DNA of 64,000 nucleotides from Streptomyces roseochromogenus subsp. oscitans DS 12.976. GTDB taxonomy: Bacteria > Actinomycetota > Actinomycetes > Streptomycetales > Streptomycetaceae. Made by a program: the position numbers and the translations under genes. This document shows positions 25,979 to 33,993 of the stretch, one piece after another. A model generated the notes under the pieces. That model ran no database searches. It saw only the letters and a list, made by a program, of their open reading frames with translations, and was not told where the DNA came from. Position 1 is the stretch's first letter; each line of letters opens with the position of its first letter. The DNA lies in the NCBI RefSeq assembly GCF_000497445.1, contig NZ_CM002285.1, positions 5,456,247 through 5,520,246 on the forward strand, written 5' to 3'.

Positions 25979-27583
25979 TCAGGCGGCGGCCGGCGCGGGC
26001 GCTTCTGCCCGGTCGGTCTCCTGCTCGGTGTCCTCGGACTGATCGGCTTCAGATTCCGCCTGACGCTGCTGGTCGCCTTCGGCTTGCTGCGCACGGCCGG
26101 TGGCGACGGTTGCCGCTTCGATGGAGCTGAGGACGTAGCCCTCTGCTTCGAGGAATGTCAGCCAGTCGATGGTCTGCGGGTTGATGTGATTGCGCCAGGC
26201 GGCGTCGTCCATGTGCTCGACTTCGTGTGCGGCGGCGACGTGCGCGAGGAGGATGCGCCAGGCGCGTGCCGGGCTGGTGTGGGCGATGACGTCGGCGAAG
26301 GGATCGTTGACACGGCTGAACTTGCTGCGGCTGTCGTTGGGGTCCGGTACACCGAGGAACTGGGCGACCAGATCGGTGCGGAAGCGGCTGACGTAGTTGT
26401 AGTAGGCGTAGCTGGTGTCGGTGATCGTCGACAGGATCAGCGGCCAGACGCGCAAGCTGGCTTCGGGCTGGTTGCACAGATCAGTGATGAACTCGTGGCG
26501 GACGGTGCGGGACTGCCTCCAGGCCTTGTTGTTGGCGATGACCTCGCGGCGGGCTTGGGCGGCGGCTTCCTGGTCTGCTGTCCGGCTGGTGTTGTCCGGT
26601 GCGGCGTCGGGGCTGAGGGTGTGGCCGTGCTGGCGCCACGCGGTGCACAGCCAGATCGCTTCAGCTTCCTGGGGATCGATGCACGCCGCGTGCCCCGGGC
26701 AGTCGCGGTGCGCATCGGCGGTCATCGGCCCGCCGTCAGCCGTGCGCAGGTCGGTGAGCGGGCGCGTTGTCGTGTCGGTCCATGTCCAGCGCCACTCGAG
26801 GACCGGGATCTTGGCTGCGGTGAGGTCCTCGACGAGTTGGTGCTGTGCGCGCTGAAGCTCCTTCTTGGCCCGCAGTTCGGCGAGGGCGTGCTTCCAGTGA
26901 CCGCGCTTGGTGTTGTCTTCGCTCAGGTCGCGGCGCTTGGCCCACTTCAAGGTCCGCAGGGCGCCGTCGACGTCTTCGACCTCTTGGAACTCGGCGAGTT
27001 CGATCAAGTTGAAGTTGGCTTCGACGCCATCCTTGAGGCCCTCGTCGGTGAGCTGGACGGCCTTGATGGAGGCAGCGAGTTCAGCGGGTTTCAAGCCGAT
27101 GGCGCGGGCGAGGCGGGCCTTGCGGGTCTTGGTGACGTCCATCAGGGCGAGTTGCTGAGCGGCTTCAATGTCGTCGCGGACAGTTGCCGCCGCGCGGTCC
27201 TTGTTCTCGATGAACGACATGGCCAGAGCCTCGTCGTCGACGCCGGCGAGGTCGTCTCGGATGATCGCCGGGACCAATCGGTAGGCTCTCTTCTTCGCCT
27301 TGGCCTTCTTCGCGGCGGCAAGGGCGGCGTTGTTGCGGCGCTGGCCGAAGATGATGCCGAGCATTCCTTCGCGGTCGCCGGTCTGGGGGCGCACTACGAG
27401 CGGGGTGAGGACGCCGAGTTCGTCGACGCTGGCCTGGAGCGCCGGATCGGGTCGGGTGGTGTCCTTGGCGTCGCGCTGCTTGCGGTGGTTGTACGGGTCG
27501 ACGACCAGGTCGTGGGGGTCGAGCCAGGCGAAGCGGCCGGTGAAGCCTTCCACGGCGGTCGGCCGGGTGGCGGTGGTGCTCAT
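25979..27583 (-). CDS. ParB/RepB/Spo0J-like nuclease-domain protein
   Basis: 534 aa from ATG 27583. The N-terminal ParB-type domain has VDPYNHRKQRD, SVDELGVLTPLVVRPQTGD, GIIFGQRRNNAALAAAK and FIENKDRAAATVRDDIEAAQ, followed by a helix-turn-helix region (RKARLARAIGLKPAELAASI). The C-terminal 300 residues are not recognisable and end in a Glu/Gln/Ala-rich tail. Plasmid ParB-like proteins act in partition or in gene control; no ParA is visible in the window, so a regulatory or nuclease role is just as likely. Fourth identifiable gene of the P2 transcript. Confidence 0.8.
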   Translation of the reverse strand: MSTTATRPTAVEGFTGRFAWLDPHDLVVDPYNHRKQRDAKDTTRPDPALQASVDELGVLTPLVVRPQTGDREGMLGIIFGQRRNNAALAAAKKAKAKKRAYRLVPAIIRDDLAGVDDEALAMSFIENKDRAAATVRDDIEAAQQLALMDVTKTRKARLARAIGLKPAELAASIKAVQLTDEGLKDGVEANFNLIELAEFQEVEDVDGALRTLKWAKRRDLSEDNTKRGHWKHALAELRAKKELQRAQHQLVEDLTAAKIPVLEWRWTWTDTTTRPLTDLRTADGGPMTADAHRDCPGHAACIDPQEAEAIWLCTAWRQHGHTLSPDAAPDNTSRTADQEAAAQARREVIANNKAWRQSRTVRHEFITDLCNQPEASLRVWPLILSTITDTSYAYYNYVSRFRTDLVAQFLGVPDPNDSRSKFSRVNDPFADVIAHTSPARAWRILLAHVAAAHEVEHMDDAAWRNHINPQTIDWLTFLEAEGYVLSSIEAATVATGRAQQAEGDQQRQAESEADQSEDTEQETDRAEAPAPAAA

Positions 27584-27609
27584 GGGGTGTGTGGTTCTTT
27601 CGTACGCGG

Positions 27610-27643
27610 GGCGGGCACGGGTTCCGGTTGGCCGGTGCCCGCC
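27610..27643. repeat. Intercistronic hairpin upstream of the parB-like gene
   Basis: GGCGGGCAC (27610-27618) pairs with GTGCCCGCC (27635-27643), between the stop at 27667 and the start at 27583. Confidence 0.5.
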
Positions 27644-27666
27644 CGGGTTGAGATGGGCTGGCTTGG

Positions 27667-28302
27667 TCAGGCGGCGGCTGTGGCAGCAGCCCGGCGCGGC
27701 TTGCGGTTGGCCCGGGACTTCGTTGTCCGGTTGGCCGGCGCCGTGGACCGGCGTGTGCCCCTCTTGGCATTCGCCGGTGCGGGCGCCGCCATGGCCGCCT
27801 TGGTCTCCGGGGAAGGGTCGGTGCTGGCGGCCTGCTCGTCGCCTGCCGGGGTGGGCAGGATGCGGGTGCCGTTGGCGTTCAGGGGAGGGCGGTAGCCGTC
27901 GAAGGCGGGCAGCAGCACGGTGCGGATCGAGTTGAGGATCTCGTCGAGCGGTGAGTCGGTGGTGAAGCGGACGCCGGTGCTGTAGCGGGTTCCCGGAGGC
28001 AGCCTGTTGCCGGTGGACGAGGCGGTCTTGTCGCCGGACTCGGGGGACGGGGCGCCGATGGCGAAGGTCTGTACGGCCTGGCCACGCCACAGGTGGCGTA
28101 TGCCGATCGCGCGGCCGTCGGTGTGGTGGAGCCTGATCGCCCTGTCCACGTCCACATGGGTCTCGTCGTCGTCCTCGCTCCAGCCGTCGCCGAGCGCATC
28201 CGCGATGGGCTTCGCCAGGAGGTACAGGTCGATCTCGGTGAGGAGGTGCTGCGTCGGTTCATGCGTGACTTCGGCGGTGGGCGCGGTGTCGGTGGCGGTC
28301 AT
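27667..28302 (-). CDS. Hypothetical protein with basic C-terminal tail
   Basis: 211 aa from ATG 28302 (AAGGGAACC upstream). The first 150 residues look globular (LLTEIDLYLLAKPIADALGD, DRAIRLHHTDGRAIGIRHLW), and the last 60 are Ala/Pro/Thr with many Lys and Arg, as in DNA-binding tails. No family recognised. Next to the parB-like gene on the same transcript, so an accessory role in the same process is possible. Confidence 0.6.
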   Translation of the reverse strand: MTATDTAPTAEVTHEPTQHLLTEIDLYLLAKPIADALGDGWSEDDDETHVDVDRAIRLHHTDGRAIGIRHLWRGQAVQTFAIGAPSPESGDKTASSTGNRLPPGTRYSTGVRFTTDSPLDEILNSIRTVLLPAFDGYRPPLNANGTRILPTPAGDEQAASTDPSPETKAAMAAPAPANAKRGTRRSTAPANRTTKSRANRKPRRAAATAAA

Positions 28303-28356
28303 GCCGGTGGTTCCCTTGTCCAAGAGGCGTGAGTAGTAGGCGAGTTCGTGTACGGG

Positions 28357-28635
28357 TCAGCCGCGGGGGTGTCCGGTTGTCGGCAAGGTGCCGGGGATGC
28401 GGGGCTCGACGGTGCGGATCAGGCTGATCGCCGTAGGGGTCAGGTCGGTGAGGTGTCCGCACGAGGCGAAGCCAGCGAACAGGACGGGCCCGTTGAGATT
28501 GACGACGATGAGGGAGGTGTCGATGATGAGGCTTCGTGAATTTCCCCGGGGCTGCTCTTCGTTCCCCAGGTGGTTGCTGTCGGCAACGAGGGCCGGGGCC
28601 GCCCGCTCGTGGAGTGTGCGGGCCGTGCCGGCCGG
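28357..28635 (-). pseudogene. Possible gene remnant with coding-like frame but no start
   Basis: A minus-strand frame stays open from the TGA at 28636-28638 to a stop at 28357, with strongly GC3-biased codons and plausible protein (ARTLHERAAPALVADSNHLG ... SLIIDTSLIVVNLNGPVLFA). It contains no ATG, GTG or TTG; the only near-start is CTG 28569. It may be the 3' end of a frameshifted gene. The rest of 28303-28821 holds nothing else I can support. Confidence 0.35.
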
Positions 28636-28821
28636 TCAAGGGCGCCTGCGGCGGCGCTGCGCGCTGGCCTTCGGCCACCCTGGACAGTCCGTCCCGCCCC
28701 TGGACCTGGCTAGCTATCGGGCGGCCCCTCCCGAGTGGCATCCGTCCGCAGGTCAGCGCGTCGCGGGTGGGGAGACAAGGTGAGCAGGTCTGGGGAACCC
28801 CTGAGTGCGGGGTGGGGAAAT

Positions 28822-29070
28822 TCAACGAGCCTCATCAAGGAGGACCAGGGCGAGGGCCGCGGGCAGGTTCGGCGGCAGGTCCTCGCGGAGTTCGCCGGCG
28901 AAGGCGACGGTGTGGGAGCCGCCTTCGTGGTGGGCGTAGCCCACGATCTCAGCGTCGTCTCCGAGTAGATCGTGGACCTGCCGGGCCTGGGTGTGCGGAT
29001 CGGTGCTCAGGCGGAGGTCGCTGACGGTGCCGGTGGGGTCGATGAGCAGGGCGTGGACGGTGTCGGTCAC
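28822..29070 (-). CDS. Small hypothetical protein, first gene after P2
   Basis: 82 aa from GTG 29070 with AGGAAG upstream. Acidic and soluble (VHALLIDPTGTVSDLRLSTD, EIVGYAHHEGGSHTVAF), with no recognised family. Its start is about 55 bases downstream of the predicted transcription start of promoter P2. Confidence 0.6.
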   Translation of the reverse strand: MTDTVHALLIDPTGTVSDLRLSTDPHTQARQVHDLLGDDAEIVGYAHHEGGSHTVAFAGELREDLPPNLPAALALVLLDEAR

Positions 29071-29129
29071 GAGGGGTGCTTCCTGTCTGCGGTCGGCTGG
29101 GTGGTGGGTTCCCCTCCCAGCTCCTGAAA

Positions 29130-29159
29130 TTATTCTACTATCTATCGGGGTGGGGTCAA
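29130..29159 (-). promoter_or_regulatory. Promoter P2 of the shared set
   Basis: -35 TTGACC (29154-29159), 16-base spacer, -10 TAGAAT (29132-29137) inside the core GATAGTAGAATAA. Drives the leftward series from 29070 to 24973. Confidence 0.75.
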
Positions 29160-29196
29160 CTGCGTTAGTGCAGGTCAGGTGGGGTGGGGATGTCGC

Positions 29197-30258
29197 TCAG
29201 GCGGCGACGGCTGTAGCTCGCTCCAGCAGGTGCTGGGTCTGGCGCATGGCAGCGATGATCCGCGCCTTGCCGACTACCTCGTCCCGGTGCTCGACTACTG
29301 CACGCGCCCGCTTCCAGGCGTCCTCGATCGCGTTCGGGTTCGCCAGAGAGTCGTCGCAGGCGACCGTTACGCGCGGGCCGAGATCCCAGATGATCGCGTT
29401 CACTGCCGCGCACGCAGCGGCGATCTCGTCAACGTCACACATCGACCACTGGAAGTCGGCAGGGTCCAGGCCCTGTTCCCGCAGTTTCTGCGCGGCCGAA
29501 CGCAGCAGTCCGCCACTGCCGCAGGCTGGATCGTAGATGTGCTCCCCGCCATTGGCGCCCTTCAGCGTGTCGTAGCTGTTCATGGTCTCGACAAAGATGC
29601 TGTAGGCCATGGTGTCGGCGATGGAGGCCGGAGTGTGGAACTCCCCGAGCCCCTGCTGGGCGCCGCGGGAACGCAGGCACATCATCACCGGGGACAGCAC
29701 GTCGGTGGTGGAGCGATCGAAAGGGTCCTCGTGTGCTGTGAGATCGAGCAGTCCGCGCTCCAGCGCCATCTTCGCCACTGCGCGCACCGCGTACATCCGG
29801 TGGTCGTCGACGTCGTCGTTGAGCCACTCATGCAGGATCCGAGCGCGGTCGATTAGGTCCGGGCGGTGCATCCAGTGCAGGGACCAGATCTCCCGGAGCA
29901 TTCCGATCAGTTGAGGGCCTTCAAGGCTCAAGATCTGTGTCTTGAGGTCCGGGCCGCTGGGGTCCTTCCGCTGTACGAGCGAGAGTGCAGCCACAACACC
30001 GATGGGTGCCTCGATGGCCGTGCCGCCGTGCTGCTTGTGCCATGTGGCCGCGACCGCCTCACCGATCTCCATGGCGAGTGCGTGCGGCCACCTTCGCGGA
30101 CCGCGACCAGGCCGTGCAGGCTGCGAGGGAGTTGGATGTGCGGGCTTCGGGTGCGATGGGGCGGGTGCTGCTCTCCCTCGCCCGGGTCCTGCGGTGAACG
30201 TGGCGGGTATCGGTTCCGGCTCGTCGACGATGTCCGCGAACAAGTCGAGTTGCGTCAC
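29197..30258 (-). CDS. N-6 DNA methylase-like protein lacking the NPPY motif
   Basis: 353 aa from GTG 30258 (GGAAGGTGATC upstream; the longer ATG at 30351 would lie at the transcription start of P3). HsdM-like signatures are GLGEFHTPASIADTMAYSIF and SAM motif I YDPACGSGGLLRSAAQKL with MCDVDEIAAACAAVNAIIWD. Motif IV (N/D-PP-Y/F), needed for adenine methylation, is not found; the corresponding stretch reads SLANPNAIEDAW. It may therefore bind SAM or DNA without methylating. Single gene of the P3 transcript. Confidence 0.75.
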   Translation of the reverse strand: MTQLDLFADIVDEPEPIPATFTAGPGRGRAAPAPSHPKPAHPTPSQPARPGRGPRRWPHALAMEIGEAVAATWHKQHGGTAIEAPIGVVAALSLVQRKDPSGPDLKTQILSLEGPQLIGMLREIWSLHWMHRPDLIDRARILHEWLNDDVDDHRMYAVRAVAKMALERGLLDLTAHEDPFDRSTTDVLSPVMMCLRSRGAQQGLGEFHTPASIADTMAYSIFVETMNSYDTLKGANGGEHIYDPACGSGGLLRSAAQKLREQGLDPADFQWSMCDVDEIAAACAAVNAIIWDLGPRVTVACDDSLANPNAIEDAWKRARAVVEHRDEVVGKARIIAAMRQTQHLLERATAVAA

Positions 30259-30298
30259 GGGATGATCACCTTCCGTATGGGGGTGTGGGCATAGGAAG

Positions 30299-30325
30299 AC
30301 CCGCCCCCGAGTTGCTGGGGCGGGT
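30299..30325. repeat. Hairpin in the 5' leader of the methylase-like gene
   Basis: ACCCGCCCC (30299-30307) and GGGGCGGGT (30317-30325), nine-base loop, between promoter P3 and the GTG start at 30258. Could be an attenuator. Confidence 0.5.
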
Positions 30326-30354
30326 TGGGGTGTTCCTGAATTCCCTTTCAAGCG

Positions 30355-30384
30355 TTATTCTACTATCTATCGGGGTGGGGGCAA
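30355..30384 (-). promoter_or_regulatory. Promoter P3 of the shared set
   Basis: -35 TTGCCC (30379-30384), 16-base spacer, -10 TAGAAT (30357-30362), core GATAGTAGAATAA at 30355-30367. The stretch CCCCGATAGATAG before the -10 is identical to P2. Confidence 0.75.
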
Positions 30385-30411
30385 CTGCGGAACCTCAGGT
30401 CAATGCGGGTG

Positions 30412-30969
30412 TCAGCCCTGGTCGATCCAGGCCACGCCGTACGGCGTCTGCCACAGCCAGGACATGCCCGACTTGTGGACCTCCGCCCGCACCTTGTCCC
30501 ACCAAATGCGGCCGAATCGGTCCGTGTGCGGCTCGACAGCCCACGCTGCCGACCGGTTTCTGGGCCAGCCGACGGCATCGGGGACCGTCACGCCGAAACC
30601 CTGAACCCGCCCTCGCAACTCTTCACGGTCCTCGGCAACCTCACTGCGCCACCACTCATCCCGGCTGCGCTCGCCGCGCTCGGCCGGCAACAGCCAACCG
30701 CGCTCAGTGATTGCCCCGCCCCGCTGCAGCGCGATCCACGCCAGAGCCCGCTCCTGCGAGAAGACACCCGGCCGGAATACCACCCCCTGAACCTCCATGC
30801 CGCGAGCCCACTGTGGCCGGATGAGCCGGGCCGTGTTCGCGCGGTGTCCCGCCGCAGCCTCGGCGCGCGCCGCTTTCTCAGTGCGCGCCTGCCGGTGGGG
30901 TATCAGGTACATCCACTGACCATCGTCGCCCTCAGGATGCGCATACTGCACCTTCCACAACCCTCGCAT
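30412..30969 (-). CDS. Hypothetical protein, last gene of the P4 series
   Basis: 185 aa, rich in Arg and Trp (MRGLWKVQYAHPEGDDGQWM ... MSWLWQTPYGVAWIDQG). Soluble; no family recognised. 84 bases after the gene at 31054. The start at 30969 is the only long option. Confidence 0.6.
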   Translation of the reverse strand: MRGLWKVQYAHPEGDDGQWMYLIPHRQARTEKAARAEAAAGHRANTARLIRPQWARGMEVQGVVFRPGVFSQERALAWIALQRGGAITERGWLLPAERGERSRDEWWRSEVAEDREELRGRVQGFGVTVPDAVGWPRNRSAAWAVEPHTDRFGRIWWDKVRAEVHKSGMSWLWQTPYGVAWIDQG

Positions 30970-31053
30970 CGTGTCGTCCGCTTCTGTCGTGCCTGGTAAC
31001 TAATTCCTGCTTTGGCCCGCCTCGATGTGCACCATCGGCACGGGAGTTGAGGT

Positions 31054-31794
31054 CTACTCGGCTGCTGTGTAGGCGCGCAGTACGGCATAGGCGGTGGCGA
31101 CGGTGGTATCCGGGATGGCCAGCCCGAGCGGGGCGTCAGGGGCAATGGCATGCGCGTCATGACGGATCTTGAGAGCGTCGTCGGGCGTCCGGATGATCGT
31201 GAATCTGGGGCCGGCCTGCGACTGGGAGGCGCTCAGGCCAGGAAGAGCGTCCAGGACGGTGTCCACGTCGGGAGCGAACCTGCCGCGCGTGGGCCCTACC
31301 GTGAGGAGCTGGTCATGGAGTGCGGCTCGGGCACATCGAATGGCCCGGTCGGTGGTGAGCCGGTCAAGCAGAAGGCCGACCTGCACGCTGTCGTCATGCG
31401 GAGAGGTCATGACTACGGTGATCACCGGGTTTCCACCGTCGCCCAGCCTCAGCTCGATCTCGGTGCGCGAGGTGCTCCCCTGGGCAACAGCTGGGATCTT
31501 CGCGTCGCGCAGCGGCATGCTGAGCAGCCTCAAGGCGGCGATGGCGTCCTGGCGCCCGAAGTGCGGAAGCACCTCGTTGTGGAGCATCTCGGCCACGGCC
31601 TCGCCATCGGCATCCTCCACCGGCATCGTGACGGTGACGGCCTCAACATCCTGTGCTGGGTTACGGGATGTGGTGACGAATGCACTGATCTGAAGCGTGT
31701 TCGCGTGGATGTCCAGCGCACAGTGGAAACCGAGAGGGTGCACCAGGAGGGCGCTGCTCAGCAGACCGCTCACCTGCCACTCCGGGCCGAGCAC
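31054..31794 (-). CDS. Hypothetical protein, probably continuous with 31770-31928
   Basis: 246 aa from GTG 31794, which has no good ribosome site. Soluble, with beta-strand-like segments (VEAVTVTMPVEDADGEAVAE, ELRLGDGGNPVITVVMTSP). The short frame upstream (31928 to 31770) ends in VTDTASCSARSGR, and a -1 shift near 31795 would give a smooth VTDTAS-VLGPEWQVSGLL. The two are probably one gene of about 290 codons, either broken by an indel or read by frameshifting. Confidence 0.6.
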   Translation of the reverse strand: MLGPEWQVSGLLSSALLVHPLGFHCALDIHANTLQISAFVTTSRNPAQDVEAVTVTMPVEDADGEAVAEMLHNEVLPHFGRQDAIAALRLLSMPLRDAKIPAVAQGSTSRTEIELRLGDGGNPVITVVMTSPHDDSVQVGLLLDRLTTDRAIRCARAALHDQLLTVGPTRGRFAPDVDTVLDALPGLSASQSQAGPRFTIIRTPDDALKIRHDAHAIAPDAPLGLAIPDTTVATAYAVLRAYTAAE

Positions 31795-31928
31795 GAGGCC
31801 GTGTCGGTCACGAGCGTGAGGAGGGGAGCGGGGACGAGGTCAGTTGAGTACGCGCTGTTGTCTCCGTCGCAGGCCGCCTGCCGTGGCCGCGTGGTGATGG
31901 AGGAGTTGTTGGGGTCGCGTCGCTTCAT
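31770..31928 (-). CDS. Short frame, probable 5' part of the gene at 31054
   Basis: 52 aa from ATG 31928, overlapping the upstream stop by four bases (ATGA), so translation very likely starts here. The sequence (KRRDPNNSSITTRPRQAACD ... LVPAPLLTLVTDTAS) ends out of frame with the following gene and overlaps it by 25 bases. No function. Confidence 0.45.
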   Translation of the reverse strand: MKRRDPNNSSITTRPRQAACDGDNSAYSTDLVPAPLLTLVTDTASCSARSGR

Positions 31929-32359
31929 GGGCAGTCCTTCAGAGCTGCGTGGGCGATGAGCCGGAATGCCGTCGCCAGTGACACGAGGAGGTCGTCCCGG
32001 TCGAAGGCGAGGGAGGATGCCGCGAAGGCGGCCGGATGCTGGCCCGTGCAGAAAGCGTCCGCGTCCTCGCCAGGGTGCAGCCTGACCCAGGAGGACGCGC
32101 ACTGGGTGAACTCCCGCGCGTACCGGCCCTCGACGTTGTCAGCGCATTGTTCGTTCCACGCTGCCGTGCGGGCTTCCCAGGCAGCCAGCAGAAGCAGATG
32201 GCGCCGTACCTCCGGCTCTGTTACAGCCCACAGTTCGGCGGACCAACGGTCCATACGGGGCGGGCTGTCGGCATCCTTGAGACGAGCGGTGAGCAGTTGG
32301 AAGAGGGAGCGAGCTTGCTGGGCTATGTACTCGGCGCTGCTCGGGGTGTCGGTGCTCAT
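31925..32359 (-). CDS. Hypothetical protein of the P4 series
   Basis: 144 aa, mainly helical (EYIAQQARSLFQLLTARLKD ... EPEVRRHLLLLAAWEARTAA). ATG 32359 overlaps the upstream stop by four bases and its own stop overlaps the next start, so it is tightly coupled. No family recognised. Confidence 0.65.
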   Translation of the reverse strand: MSTDTPSSAEYIAQQARSLFQLLTARLKDADSPPRMDRWSAELWAVTEPEVRRHLLLLAAWEARTAAWNEQCADNVEGRYAREFTQCASSWVRLHPGEDADAFCTGQHPAAFAASSLAFDRDDLLVSLATAFRLIAHAALKDCP

Positions 32360-32547
32360 GAGTCCTTCGTGTCGTCGGCGTGGCTGTCGTAGGCGAGGGC
32401 GGTGACGATTTCAGCGCGGGTGCGCTGCCGGTCACGGCGCTTGAAGGCGCGCCGGGCTCTCAGTGCCAACCGCCGGGTGGGAAAGTCGTCTTCGGGGTAG
32501 TAGTCGCGGAGCCCGATGCGGGCGATCTCGCGTGGGCTGAGGATCAT
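32356..32547 (-). CDS. Small basic hypothetical protein
   Basis: 63 aa with many Arg residues (LALRARRAFKRRDRQRTRAE), possibly nucleic-acid-binding. ATG 32547; its stop overlaps the next gene. Part of the coupled P4 series. Confidence 0.55.
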   Translation of the reverse strand: MILSPREIARIGLRDYYPEDDFPTRRLALRARRAFKRRDRQRTRAEIVTALAYDSHADDTKDS

Positions 32548-32574
32548 GGTTGTCCTTCGGGTGCCGGCCGCAGG

Positions 32575-32949
32575 TCAGTGCGAGTCGTCGTGCGTCCGGC
32601 TTTGGTCAGGTGTGCGATGGGCCTGGGCGGAGAGGATGAACGCGACGGCTTCGTGGCTGCGGCCCAGTTCGATCAGTGCGCATGCCTCGAACAGGCGGGC
32701 CCAGTCGCGCGCGGCCACGGTGTCGGCAAACTCGTCATAGCCGATGCGCCCTTTGAGGATGCGCTGTCTGGTCCATGCGTGGCGGACGATGCGCTGCATG
32801 CTGCGGTTGGCGCGAGAGATCTGCCCGCTGGTCAGCGTGAGTTTGGCGATGACGTCGGCAGTCGCGTCCAGGGGAAGGTGCTTGTCGAGCACGGGTGAGA
32901 ACGCTTTCGGATTGGTGCAGGTCGGGCCAGGCCCGGGACCGAGGAACAT
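32575..32949 (-). CDS. Hypothetical helical protein of the P4 series
   Basis: 124 aa from ATG 32949, which shares one base with the upstream stop (TGATG). Helical sequence (RQRILKGRIGYDEFADTVAA, FEACALIELGRSHEAVAFIL). The longer frame upstream overlaps the previous gene and was not used. No family recognised. Confidence 0.6.
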   Translation of the reverse strand: MFLGPGPGPTCTNPKAFSPVLDKHLPLDATADVIAKLTLTSGQISRANRSMQRIVRHAWTRQRILKGRIGYDEFADTVAARDWARLFEACALIELGRSHEAVAFILSAQAHRTPDQSRTHDDSH

Positions 32950-33257
32950 CAATGGGTGGCGAAACCGAAGAACAGCCACCCCTCGTCGCCAGAGGCGGTG
33001 GTGATCGCAAGCGCCCCGGCCGGTCCCCACTTGTCATCGATGCGCGGGTCTCCGGCCCGGACCAGTTCCTCAGCGCGGGCCAGGGCATCACTCTCCCTGC
33101 GCCGAGGCTCGTCGAAGAGAGATACCTCGTACTTCTCGGCGATCGAGCCTGTGTAGCCGCCGTGCCCGTGCTCCCACTGCGCCTCCTCTCGCGCGGCGTT
33201 GAAAGCGGCCTTGAGATCCGGGCCGGTGGCCGTGGTGAAGAATTCGACGGCACCCAT
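32949..33257 (-). CDS. Small hypothetical protein of the P4 series
   Basis: 102 aa from ATG 33257 (GGAAGGACAAC upstream). Begins GAVEFFTTATGPDLKAAFNA and includes GHGGYTGSIAEKYEVSLFDE, a style of sequence common in small Streptomyces element proteins. Coupled to the next gene. Function unknown. Confidence 0.65.
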   Translation of the reverse strand: MGAVEFFTTATGPDLKAAFNAAREEAQWEHGHGGYTGSIAEKYEVSLFDEPRRRESDALARAEELVRAGDPRIDDKWGPAGALAITTASGDEGWLFFGFATH

Positions 33258-33298
33258 CAGAGGGTTGTCCTTCCGTGAAGTGGGGTTGCGGCATGCGT

Positions 33299-33325
33299 CG
33301 GCCCGCCCCATGACTGGGCGGGCCG
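33299..33325. repeat. Intercistronic hairpin in the P4 series
   Basis: CGGCCCGCCC (33299-33308) and GGGCGGGCCG (33316-33325), seven-base loop, between the Cys-rich mini-gene and the gene at 33257. Confidence 0.55.
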
Positions 33326-33341
33326 TCGGTGGTGATCTGGC

Positions 33342-33476
33342 TCAGCAGTTGTGAGCAGGAGGCCTGAGTGCGGCAGCGGCCTCGGCCTTCGAGCCGTGCT
33401 CCGTGACGTAGCAGCGGCAGCCGCGCCTGTCGTACCGGCAAGCCGGACCGTGGCCAGGCCGGGCGGCCGTCAGCAT
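33342..33476 (-). CDS. 44-residue Cys-rich mini-protein
   Basis: ATG 33476 with GGAGG upstream (13-base spacing) opens a frame of 44 codons: an N-terminal ARPGHGPACRYDRRGCRCYV, then TEHGSKAEAAAALRPPAHNC. Four cysteines could bind a metal. It is in line with the neighbouring genes and uses GC-rich third positions, so it is likely real. Confidence 0.55.
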   Translation of the reverse strand: MLTAARPGHGPACRYDRRGCRCYVTEHGSKAEAAAALRPPAHNC

Positions 33477-33511
33477 GCGGGCCAAAGATCCTCCAGAGAG
33501 CGAGGCCAAGG

Positions 33512-33865
33512 TCAACGGATTTGCACGCGAGGACGGTTCGTCCGCATCGGCCGACGTGAGCGGCCGCGGGCCTGCTCGGCATCCCGCTGCCGGTAGACCT
33601 CCGCCAGTACGTTCTCGGCGCCGATCACCGCGGTCACGGCCTCATCGATGACGGCACGGCTGGCCCCCGGACCGAGCGAGCGGAACCACGCCTCCATCGC
33701 GTCACCGTCCTCGATGACCAAACCGAACCTGTCTGCGTACGCCTCCCAGGCGTGCACGGTCATGTGGGAGGCCCAGGTGACCGCAGTTGCTGCCTGGTCC
33801 TCAGAGATCCCGTGCTCAGTGGCGATCTGCCAGACGGTCAGCGGGTTCGGCGCCATCGTGTGCAT
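33512..33865 (-). CDS. Hypothetical protein, first gene after P4
   Basis: 117 aa. Helical N-terminus (LTVWQIATEHGISEDQAATA, which could form a helix-turn-helix) and a basic C-terminal tail (ARGRSRRPMRTNRPRVQIR). ATG 33865 or 33856 could be the start. No family recognised. Confidence 0.65.
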   Translation of the reverse strand: MHTMAPNPLTVWQIATEHGISEDQAATAVTWASHMTVHAWEAYADRFGLVIEDGDAMEAWFRSLGPGASRAVIDEAVTAVIGAENVLAEVYRQRDAEQARGRSRRPMRTNRPRVQIR

Positions 33866-33927
33866 GTGGGGAGTCCTTTCGCCTCGGTGAGGTGGTTGGT
33901 CGAGGGTTTCCCTCCCTCAACTGAGGA

Positions 33928-33957
33928 TTATTCTACTATCTAGGGAGGGGGTGTCAA
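33928..33957 (-). promoter_or_regulatory. Promoter P4 of the shared set (consensus -35)
   Basis: -35 TTGACA (33952-33957), 16-base spacer, -10 TAGAAT (33930-33935), core GATAGTAGAATAA at 33928-33940. The best match of the six to a vegetative promoter. Confidence 0.8.
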
Positions 33958-33993
33958 ACACGTTTCCCCAGCTCAGGTGGGGTGGGGGCTGTA

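Noticed and set aside
25934..27895. 653-codon open frame on the plus strand
   Set aside because: Antisense shadow of the ParB-like gene; Gly/Val-rich composition typical of high-GC shadows.
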